Part shown: positions 15,501 through 24,195 of the stretch, piece by piece
Numbering within the stretch: position 1 is the first letter of the stretch
Layout of the letters: each line of letters opens with the position of its first letter
From: Bathymodiolus brooksi
Taxonomy: Eukaryota > Mollusca > Bivalvia > Mytilida > Modiolidae
Reading direction: 5' to 3'
Assembly: GCA_963680875.1 (NCBI GenBank)
Contig: OY804578.1
Span: 2,666,001 to 2,730,000, forward strand
Length of the DNA stretch: 64,000 nt
Notes under the pieces: model-generated
The model's database searches: none
What the model was told of the DNA's origin: nothing
Seen by the model: the letters and a program-made list of their open reading frames with translations, nothing else
Position numbers and translations under genes: made by a program

Positions 15501-17550
15501 ATGACCATAGCAACAGCTAATGACATGATCATGACCACAGCAACAGCTAATGACATATGATCATGACCACAGCAACAGCTAATGACATATGATCATGACC
15601 AAAGCAACAGCTAATGACATATGATCATGACCACAGCAACAGCTAATGACATATGATCATGACCACAGCAACAGTTAATGACATATGATCATGACCACAC
15701 CAACAGCTAATGACATATGATCATGACCACAGCAACAGTTAATGACATATGATCATGACCACAGCAACAGCTAATGACATATGATCATGACCACAGCAAC
15801 AGCTAATGACATGATCATGACCAAAGCAACAGCTAATGACATATGATCATGACCACAGCAACAGCTAATGACATATGATCATGACCACAGCAACAGCTAA
15901 TGACATATGATCATGACCACAGCAACAGCTAATGACATATGATCATGACCAAAGCAACAGCTAATGACATGATCATGACCACAGCAACAGCTAATGACAT
16001 GATCATGACCACAGCAACAGCTAATGACATGATCATGACCACAGCAACAGCTAATGACATATGATCATGACCAAAGCAACAGCTAATGACATGATCATGA
16101 CCACAGCAACAGCTAATGACATGATCATGACCACAGCAACAGCTAATGACATATGATCCTGACCAAAGCAACAGCTAATGACATATGATCATGACCACAG
16201 CAACAGCTAATGACATATGATCATGACCACAGCAACAGCTAATGACATGATCATGACCACAGCAACAGCTAATGACATATGATCATGACCACAGCAACAG
16301 CTAATGACATATGATCATGACCACAGCAACAGCTAATGACATGATCATGACCACAGCAACAGCTAATGACATATGATCATGACCACAGCAACAGCTAATG
16401 ACATATGATCATGACCACAGCAACAGCTAATGACATGATCATGACCAAAGCAACAGCTAATGACATATGATCATGACCACAGCAACAGCTAATGACATAT
16501 GATCATGACCACAGCAACAGCTAATGACATATGATCATGACCACAGCAACAGCTAATGACATGATCATGACCACAGCAACCGCTAATGACATATGATCAT
16601 GACCACAGCAACAGCTAATGACATGATCATGACCAAAGCAACAGCTAATGACATATGATCATGACCAAAGCAACAGCTAATGACATGATCATGACCAAAG
16701 CAACAGCTAATGACATGATCATGACCAAAGCAACAGCTAATGACATATGATCATGACCACAGCAACAGCTAATGACATGATCATGACCACAGCAACAGCT
16801 AATGACATATGATCATGACCACAGCAACAGCTAATGACATGATCATGACCAAAGCAATAGCTAATGACATATGATCATGACCACAGCTAATGACATATGA
16901 TCATGACCACAGCAACAGCTAATGACATATGATCATGACCATAGCAACAGCTAATGACATATGATCATGACCATAGCAACAGCTAATGACATGAACATGA
17001 CCAAAGCAACAGCTAATGACATATGATCATGACCACAGCAACAGCTAATGACATGATCATGACCAAAGCAACAGCTAATGACATATGATCATGACCACAG
17101 CAACAGCTAATGACATATGATCATGACCACAGCAACAGCTAATGACATATGATCATGACCATAGCAACAGCTAATGACATGATCATGACCACAGCAACAG
17201 CTAATGACATATGATCATGACCACAGCAACAGCTAATGACATATGATCATGACCAAAGCAACAGCTAATGACATATGATCATGACCACAGCAACAGTTAA
17301 TGACATATGATCATGACCACAGCAACAGTTAATGACATATGATCATGACCACACCAACAGCTAATGACATATGATCATGACCACAGCAACAGTTAATGAC
17401 ATATGATCATGACCACAGCAACAGCTAATGACATATGATCATGACCACAGCAACAGCTAATGACATGATCATGACCAAAGCAACAGCTAATGACATATGA
17501 TCATGACCACAGCAACAGCTAATGACATATGATCATGACCACAGCAACAG
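12530..17550. repeat. 1684-bp higher-order repeat, about three copies
   Basis: A block of about 54 units is repeated in tandem. The same open-frame pattern starts at 12561, 14245 and 15929, exactly 1684 bp apart. The rare 22-bp short unit is at 13543 and 15227 (offset 1684) and at 16881 (offset 1654, one 30-bp unit fewer). A larger relationship joins 11.0-12.8 kb to 17.7-19.4 kb at offsets of 6672 and 6640 bp, a difference of one 32-bp unit. Nested duplications of this kind are usual where satellites expand by unequal exchange. Confidence 0.85.
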
Positions 17551-20233
17551 CTAATGACATATGATCACGACCACAGCAACAGCTAATGACATGATCATGA
17601 CCACAGCAACAGCTAATGACATGATCATGACCACAGCAACCGCTAATGACATATGATCATGACCACAGCAACAGCTAATGACATGATCATGACCACAGCA
17701 ACCGCTAATGACATATGATCATGACCACAGCAACAGCTAATGACATGATCATAACCAAAGCAACAGCTAATGACATATGATCATGACCACAGCAACAGCT
17801 AATGACATGATCATGACCACAGCAACAGCTAATGACATATGATCATGACCACAGCAACAGCTAATGACATGATCATGACCAAAACAACAGCTAATGACAT
17901 ATGATCATGACCACAGCAACAGTTAATGACATATGATCATGACCACAGCAACAGCTAATGACATGATCATGACCACAGCAACAGCTAATGACATGATCAT
18001 GACCACAGCAACAGCTAATGACATGATCATGACCACAGCAACAACTAATGACATATGATCCTGACCAAAGCAACAGCTAATGACATATGATCATGACCAA
18101 AGCAACAGCTAATGACATATGATCATGACCACAGCAACAGCTAATGACATGATCATGACCAACGCAACAGCTAATGACATATGATCATGACCACAGCAAC
18201 AGCTAATGACAAGATCATGACCACAGCAACAGCTAATGACATATGATCATGACCACAGCAAGAGCTAATGACATGATCATGACCAAAACAACAGCTAATG
18301 ACATATGATCATGACCACAGCAACAGTTAATGACATATGATCATGACCACAGCAACAGTTAATGACATATGATCATGACCACACCAACAGTTAATGACAT
18401 GATCATGACCACAGCAACAGTTAATGACATATGATCATGACCACAGCAACAGCTAATGACATATGATCATGACCAAAGCAACAGTTAATGACATGATCAT
18501 GACCACAGCAACAGCTAATGACATATGATCATGACCACAGCAACAGTTAATGACATATGATCATGACCACACCAACAGTTAATGACATATGATCATGACC
18601 ACAGCAACAGCTAATGACATGATCATGACCACAGCAACCGCTAATGACATATGATCATGACCAAAGCAACAGCTAATGACATGATCATGACCACAGCAAC
18701 AGCTAATGACATGATCATGACCACAGCAACAGCTAATGACATATGATCGTGACCACAGCAACAGCTAATGACATATGATCATGACCAAAGCAACAGCTAA
18801 TGACATGATCATGACCACAGCAACAGCTAATGACATATGATCATGACCACAGCAACAGCTAATGACATGATCATGACCACAGCAACAGATAATGACATGA
18901 TCATGACCAAAGCAACAGCTAATGACATGATCATGACCACAGCAACAGCTAATGACATATGATTATGACCAAAGCAACAGCTAATGACATGATCATGACC
19001 AGAGCAACAGCTAATGACATGATCATGACCACAGCAACAGCTAATGACATATGATCATGACCACAGCAACAGCTAATGATATATGATCATGACCACAGCA
19101 ACAGCTAATGACATATGATCATGACCAAAGCAACAGCTAATGACATATGATCATGACCACACCAACAGCTAATGACATATGATCATGACCACAGCAACAG
19201 CTAATGACATATGATCATGACCAAAGCAACAGCTAATGACATGATCATGACCACAGCAACAGCTAATGACATGATCATGACCACAGCAACAGCTAATGAC
19301 ATGATCATGACCACAGCAACAGCTAATGACATATGATCATGACCAAAGCAACAGCTAATGACATGATCATGACCACAGCAACAGCTAATGACATGATCAT
19401 GACCACAGCAACAGCTAATGACATATGATCCTGACCAAAGCAACAGCTAATGACATATGATCATGACCACAGCAACAGCTAATGACATATGATCATGACC
19501 AAAGCAACAGCTAATGACATATGATCATGACCACAGCAACAGTTAATGACATATGATCATGACCACAGCAACAGCTAATGACATATGATCATGACCACAG
19601 CAACAGTTAATGACATATGATCATGACCATAGCAACAGCTAATGACATATGATCATGACCACACCAACAGCTAATGACATATGATCATGACCACAGCAAC
19701 AGCTAATGACATATGATCATGACCAAAGCAACAGCTAATGACATGATCATGACCACAGCAACAGCTAATGACATGATCATGACCACAGCAACAGCTAATG
19801 ACATGATCATGACCACAGCAACAGCTAATGACATATGATCATGACCAAAGCAACAGCTAATGACATGATCATGACCACAGCAACAGCTAATGACATGATC
19901 ATGACCACAGCAACAGCTAATGACATGATCATGACCACAGCAACAGCTAATGACATGATCATGACCACAGCAACAGCTAATGACATATGATCCTGACCAA
20001 AGCAACAGCTAATGACATATGATCATGACCAAAGCAACAGCTAATGACATGATCATGACCACAGCAACAGCTAATGACATGATCATGACCAAAGCAACAG
20101 CTAATGACATATGATCATGACCAAAGCAACAGCTAATGACAACTTTTTGTATGACAATATACTGAAAAGTTTTGAAGAAATTTAAAACTGATTTCTGTAA
20201 TTCATCAACTTGAAGAATTTATTGACTTTTTAG

Positions 20234-20343
20234 GTGTTGATATTAAAGTTGTACAAGAAATGGTAGAGAACCACCTGAAGTCTATGATAGTGAAACATTT
20301 TGATCCAAAGAAAGCAGATTCCATTTTCACAGATGAAGGAGAG
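20234..20343 (+). CDS. NELFCD: NELFCD exon 'a' (first exon in window)
   Basis: The acceptor is TGACTTTTTAG, ending at 20233. The first two bases complete a Gly codon split across the upstream intron, matching a Gly-Val in family members. It reads [14 protein letters not shown] and on to DSIFTDEGE, 36 codons, ending exactly at codon phase 0 before the donor GTATTT at 20344. The next intron is short (195 bp) and unremarkable. Confidence 0.95.
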
Positions 20344-23300
20344 GTATTTAAACAATATAGACACTGACTTCTATTTTTCAACTACCTCATTGAAAGTCTA
20401 ATAAGAGAGATTTAACTGTAATGTATTATCTGTCAGAGACCCTCCTGCTAAGGTTGTGATGAGAGTTTTACCAATATTGGCAAATGACATATCCTGATTT
20501 ATGTTATTTATAAAACTTGTATAATGTTTTTCTTATAGACTCCATCTTGGTTAGCTGAGATGATAGAATATCCCACATGGAGAGGATTGTTTTACCGATT
20601 GGCAGAAGAATATCCTGATTGTTTGATGTTAAATTTTACTGTCAAGGTAAATTATGTTTGATGTTAAATTTTACTGTCGAGGTAAATTATGTTTGATGTT
20701 AAATTTTACTGTCGAGGTAAATTATGTTTGATGTTAAATTTTACTGTCGAGGTAAATTATGTTTGATGTTAAATTTTACTGTCAAGGTAAATTATGTTTG
20801 ATGTTAAATTTTACTGTCGAGGTAAATTATGTTTGATGTTGAATTTTACTGTCAAGGTAAATTATGTTTGATGTTAAATTTTACTGTCGAGGTAAATTAT
20901 GTTTGATGTTAAATTTTACTGTCGAGGTAAATTATGTTTGATGTTAAATTTTACTGTCAAGGTAAATTATGTTTGATGTTAAATTTTACTGTCAAGGTAA
21001 ATTATAGTGTAATATTGACTTAAATGTTGAAGCTCATTTTCTAATGCTTTTGGTTTGGTTTTTGGTGTTTAATGCCACTATCAACGATATTTCAGTTATA
21101 TCGTGGTGGTCAGTTTTATTGGTGGAGGGAACCCGAGTACCCAGAGAAAACCACTGACCTGTCGCAAGTCACTGACAAACTTTATCACATAATGTTGTAT
21201 CGAGTACACCTCACCATGAACGGGGTTCAAACTCACAACTTTAGTGGTAATAGGCACTGATTGCTAAGGTAGTTTTAAATCCAACTACCATACAATCATG
21301 GCCACGATGGCCCCTCATTTTCCAATGAGGCCCTGTTTACATTGTTCAACTTTATTGATGTATGTTACACTTATAAGTTACTTTTTCGATGAAGACAAAA
21401 TAACTTGTAAAAGAAAGCATCATACACAACACTACAAACTCAAATATAAATATGATCTACAAGATGAACTGGTACAAAATAAATGACTATGCTAAATAAT
21501 ATCAGTATTCAAATGCATGTACCAGTCTTTGTGTTCCACATTTTAGAGGTGCTCATATTAAAGGAGATTTGTACATATAAGAAGAAGGAGAATTTCTTGT
21601 TTGTGTACAAATTGAAATGCATATGCCGGTCTAAGAGACTAATAAACAAAGTCAGATGTTACAACTAGAAATCCTTTCTAGACATTTGATCTACCACACA
21701 CAAAGCATTTCCCAGAAGATTCAAATTTATCCCCATATGACAGACAGATCCAAAAATGTTATCATATCTGTTCTATAGGTGTACAACAAAGTGTGTACAT
21801 CTGTCAAGATCTGTTTAGATTAATTTATTTCAGTAGTTTATCACCAGGTAAACATCATATCTATACTATAGTAGTTTCCTTGAATTATTAAATTTGTGGG
21901 TTCTCATTAGTATGCTACTTTCAGTTTCTACTTTCATTTCAGTTGATCTCTGATGCAGGTTATCAGGGTGAAATAACCTCTGTATCAACAGCATGTCATC
22001 AGATAGAGGTGTTTTCTAGAGTACTACGTACCACCATATCTAGTCTGTTAAATGGTGGAGAGGAATTATTGGAAAAGAATCTTCCAGAATTTACTGTAAG
22101 TTTGTGTCAAAGAAGATTGCACTCTTACATATATATATATTTTTTGAAAAATCATATATTTTTGGAATTACTCCAGAAACCCTACTTGAGGTCAAATAGG
22201 GGGTTAGGGTTTTGGTGTTTAACAACATTTTCATCAATATTTCAGTTACATCGTGGCTGTCAGTTTTATTGGTGGAGGAAACTGGAGTACCCGTACAAAA
22301 CCAGCATCCTGCCGCAAGTCAGTGATAAACTTGATCACATTATGTTGTATTGAGTACACCATGCAATGAGTGGGATTCAAACTCAGAACATTAGTGGTGA
22401 TAGGCATTGATTGCGGTGATAGTTGTAAATCCAACTACCAAACGATCATGTCCACGATGACCCGAGTTCAGATAGGACAAACATTTATCATAATATATTT
22501 TTCAATGAACATGGAGAAATGTTAACATTTTTATGTGAGAGGATATCTAGATCATGGAGAAGAAATCTGAAGTTATGCGATTGGTGGAAAGTTATCAGTT
22601 GTTTATTTTCTTTTAGAAAATGGTTTGCCATGGTGAGCATACATATCTATATAGTCAAGTATTGATGCAGATATTATCACAGGAACCTAAAGGTGGATCA
22701 AATATCAGAAGATTGTGTCAGGAACTACAGAAATCAGCTAATGAAAGGTAAGGTGGGCCAACGGCAATGTGAGCTTTTGCCATCACTTGTTGTCTGTCAT
22801 CTTGTCGTCCGTTAACTTTTCACATTTTAATCTTCTCCTCTGAAACCCCTTAGCCAAATGAGCTGAAATTTGGCAGGAAGCATCTAAGGAAGGTCCTCTA
22901 TAAAGATTGCACATTTTGTCCCGATCTGTTATTAACAACATGGCTGCCACAGGCAATTCTTGTTTCTGATTTTGTTGATTTCTAAACATCTTCTCTGAAA
23001 CCATGTGACCAAATGAACCGAAACTTGGTAGGAAGCATCTATGGCAGATCCTCTATAAAGATTGCTCATTTTCTTTCGATCTGTTAACAAACATGTCTGC
23101 CACAGGCTATTCTTGTTTTTGATTGGACGATTTCTAAAAATCTTCTCCTCTGAAACCGCTTGGTGGCCAAATGAACCGAAACTTGGTAAGAACCATCTAT
23201 GGAAGGTCCTCTATAAAGTTTGCTCATTTCGGCTGATTCGTTAACAAACCTTGCCACCACAGCAAATTCTTGTTTCTGATAGGTCGATTTCTAAAAATCT

Positions 23301-24139
23301 TCTACTCTAAAACCACATGGCCAAATGAACAGAAACTTAGTAGGACATATCTATGGAAGGTCCTCTATAAATTTTGCTAATTCCGTCCTGATCTGTATAC
23401 AAACATGGCCGCCACAGCCAATTCTTATTGCTGATTGGTTGATTTCTAAAAAAACTGTCTCATCTGAAACTGATTAGCCAAATGAACCGAAATTTGGTAG
23501 AAAGCACCTATGGAAGGTTCTGTATGAAGTTTCTTCAAAACAAAATGAAAGGTGAGTGACACAGGTTGAACCCACTGAGCCTCTAGTTGTTTATGTCAAC
23601 CATATAATAGTTGTAATAGTTAGTGTGCATTCCTTGAGTGTGGTACATCATGGATTCGAACCCTGTGAGGTCAAACCAAAGACTATAATATTGATATTTG
23701 ATGCTTATTCGCTAAGCATTGTCTTCCTGCTGACTGTTATTTCAGTGAGCTATAACTATAAAGATCCAGCTAAGCATGTTGGTCTAGTACAAAGTGGACA
23801 TCATCATCATCTCATCGAATGTAATTTGTTCATCCCATGATATAGCTAAAAAAATGCTGACTTGGCTTTAATCAACAATCACTGACTGTTTGTTTATTTC
23901 AGGGGTTTAGATGTAACACCAATAACCTTAGCTTTAAGTGGAGCAGCAGCCTACCCTAGAGCCTGTCAAGCTTTATCTTCAATGTTGTCAACAATCACTG
24001 ACTGTTTGTTTATTTCAGGGGTTTAGATGTAACACCAATAACCTTAGCTTTAAGTGGAGCAGCAGCCTACCCTAGAGCCTGTCAAGCTTTATCTTCAATG
24101 TTGTCTAGAAATGCCCTTAACCCAGCAGATATAACTATT
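20234..24139 (+). CDS. NELFCD: NELF-C/D (TH1), partial gene, five internal exons
   Basis: Exons 20234-20343, 20539-20646, 21943-22095, 22617-22747 and 24019-24139 join to 2 nt plus 207 codons with no stop and consistent phases. The product follows family proteins closely, with blocks such as [68 protein letters not shown] and ALNPADIT. I place it at roughly residues 105-312 of a protein of about 580-590 residues. NELF-C/D is a nuclear subunit of the negative elongation factor, binds NELF-A, and helps hold RNA polymerase II in promoter-proximal pause. The start codon, acidic N-terminus and C-terminal half are not in the window. No competing family fits. Introns are GT-AG. The long flanking introns are satellite. 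Two of the five exons have duplicated splice-site regions, described separately. Confidence 0.95.
20539..20646 (+). CDS. NELFCD: NELFCD exon 'b'
   Basis: The acceptor is TTTTTCTTATAG, ending at 20538. The exon has 36 codons, phase 0 to phase 0, starting [20 protein letters not shown] and ending CLMLNFTVK. The donor GTAAAT begins at 20647. The last 26 bases of this exon are also the first part of the 35-bp tandem repeat that fills the start of the next intron, so the true donor is the first of eleven near-identical ones. Confidence 0.95.
20621..21005. repeat. 35-bp minisatellite made of exon end plus splice donor
   Basis: Eleven copies of a 35-bp unit: GTTTGATGTTAAATTTTACT, then GTC(A/G)AG, then GTAAATTAT. 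Copy 1 is the real 3' end of exon 'b' with its donor. The other ten lie in the intron. Donor-like GTAAAT sites occur at 20647, 20682, 20717 and so on every 35 bp to 20997. Copies differ mainly by GTCAAG versus GTCGAG, and one has GTTGAA. Reading past the first donor meets an in-frame TGA at 20659-20661, so use of any later donor would truncate the protein. Confidence 0.97.
21061..21314 (-). mobile_element. tRNA-derived SINE, copy 1
   Basis: A 254-bp segment that matches 22211-22464 along its whole length at a fixed offset of 1150 bp. On the minus strand it starts with a tRNA-like head: GGTAGTTGGATT resembles an A box, and GAGTTTGAACCCC, about 50 bp on, resembles the pol III B box. A body follows with TACTCGGGTTCCCTCCACCA, then TATAACTGAAATATCG and a tail ending GGCATTAAACACCAAA. 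The overall form resembles tRNA-derived SINEs I recall from molluscs. The 62-residue open frame on the plus strand here comes from the SINE and is not a gene. It lies within the NELFCD intron. Confidence 0.75.
21315..21942. other. Unique intron sequence of NELFCD
   Basis: About 630 bp of AT-rich intron with no exon-like homology. Two short open frames (about 21298-21486 and 21483-21668) have no recognisable composition or motif and are taken as chance. The intron ends in TTTCATTTCAG at 21942. Confidence 0.6.
21943..22095 (+). CDS. NELFCD: NELFCD exon 'c'
   Basis: The acceptor TTTCATTTCAG ends at 21942 and a strong donor GTAAGT starts at 22096. There are 51 codons, phase 0 to 0, beginning [14 protein letters not shown] and ending LEKNLPEFT. 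This is the most conserved block of the family seen here. An open frame continues through the donor into the SINE, but that extension has no NELF similarity and is intronic. Confidence 0.96.
22211..22464 (-). mobile_element. tRNA-derived SINE, copy 2
   Basis: The second copy of the element at 21061-21314, same strand and same 254-bp span. The minus-strand head has GGTAGTTGGATTTACAACT (A-box-like) and GAGTTTGAATCCC (B-box-like, close to GGTTCGANTCC). Body and tail match copy 1, ending near GTTAAACACCAAAA. Many point differences separate the copies, so they look like independent old insertions rather than a recent tandem duplication. I found no clear target-site duplication by eye. Confidence 0.75.
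22617..22747 (+). CDS. NELFCD: NELFCD exon 'd'
   Basis: The acceptor TTTTCTTTTAG ends at 22616 and the donor GTAAGG starts at 22748. Forty-three codons plus two bases read [20 protein letters not shown] and on to ELQKSANE. The trailing AG joins the first G of exon 'e' to make AGG (Arg). The stretch [10 protein letters not shown] is a family signature. Confidence 0.95.
22750..23555. repeat. Dispersed element with about five ~156-bp internal repeats
   Basis: Starts just after the exon 'd' donor. Units are marked by CTTCTCCTCTGAAACC near 22839, 22995, 23150, 23304 and 23464, spaced about 155-160 bp. Shared pieces include CCAAATGAACCGAAACTTGG, CATCTATGGAAGGTCCTCTA, GATCTGTTAACAAACATG and GCCACAG. 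Units are 75-90% alike by eye, so much older than the satellites. The TCTGAAACC/GCCAAATGAA theme resembles dispersed repeats I recall from molluscan genomes. The minus-strand open frame at 22783-23004 and the plus frame at 23062-23244 are products of this repeat. Confidence 0.7.
23625..23740 (-). mobile_element. Possible tRNA-like SINE fragment
   Basis: On the minus strand this contains GGGTTCGAATCC (about 23651-23662), an exact B-box match. It is preceded by AGTCTTTGGTTTGACCTC and by GCTTAGCGAATAAGCATC, which is itself partly self-complementary. The layout suggests the 5' part of a tRNA-derived dispersed repeat. No complete tRNA fold is possible, so it is not a tRNA gene. The 94-residue open frame at 23556-23840 overlaps it and is considered spurious. 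Confidence 0.4.
23872..24103. repeat. 116-bp tandem duplication of acceptor plus exon start
   Basis: 23872-23987 and 23988-24103 appear identical. Each copy holds TCAACAATCACTGACTG, the tract TTTATTTCAG and the first 85 bases of exon 'e'. The acceptors are therefore at 23902 and 24018. Splicing to the first would read the partial exon, run into the second copy out of frame (116 is not a multiple of three) and hit TAG at 24024-24026. Splicing to the second gives the intact exon. The first copy has no obvious donor of its own. Confidence 0.95.
24019..24139 (+). CDS. NELFCD: NELFCD exon 'e' (last exon in window)
   Basis: This uses the second of two identical acceptors (AG at 24017-24018). One base completes the Arg codon from exon 'd', then 40 codons run [20 protein letters not shown] to NPADITI. 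The exon ends at phase 0 before the donor GTATGT at 24140. The family sequence continues for about 280 more residues, and none of it was found downstream, where satellites begin within 60 bp. Confidence 0.93.
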
Positions 24140-24195
24140 GTATGTATGATACTGACTTTATATGTGTAGAAAACAGAATGATATACCAACCTCAT

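Larger units (their letters stand above)
1701..20140. repeat. 30/32-bp satellite array, about 590 copies
   Basis: Some 18.4 kb of units containing GATCATGACCACAGCAACAG followed by CTAATGACAT. Units come in two lengths: 30 bp with CATGATCATG at the junction, or 32 bp with CATATGATCATG. The extra AT creates an NdeI-type CATATG next to the palindrome ATGATCAT. Common substitutions are ACCAAAGC for ACCACAGC, ACCGCT for ACAGCT and AGTTAATG for AGCTAATG. Shortened 22-bp units occur at about 5495, 13543, 15227 and 16881. Runs of 30-bp units stay open in several frames and give repetitive peptides such as MIMTTATAND (plus) or VISCCCGHDH (minus). Every 32-bp unit breaks the frame, so these are not proteins. 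The array ends 93 bp before the first visible NELFCD exon and is presumably intronic. Confidence 0.97.

Noticed and set aside
1648..20005. Repetitive proteins with MIMTTATAND or VISCCCGHDH repeats
   Set aside because: These frames exist on both strands only where 30-bp units run together, and stop at 32-bp units. They have no flanking gene structure or conserved ends.
1..20140. CRISPR array
   Set aside because: Units abut directly with no unique spacers, the lengths are satellite-like and the context is a spliced eukaryotic gene.
21738..21752. Relationship between TATGACAGACAGA in the NELFCD intron and the 28-bp array
   Set aside because: The match is about 13 bases of simple GACA repeat and is not extended on either side.
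21943..22353. A 136-codon single-exon gene
   Set aside because: Only the first 51 codons match NELF-C/D. A strong donor GTAAGT follows and the rest is intron and antisense SINE.
23640..23740. A functional tRNA gene on the minus strand
   Set aside because: A B-box match is present but no complete cloverleaf can be drawn from the sequence. A SINE fragment is the simpler reading.
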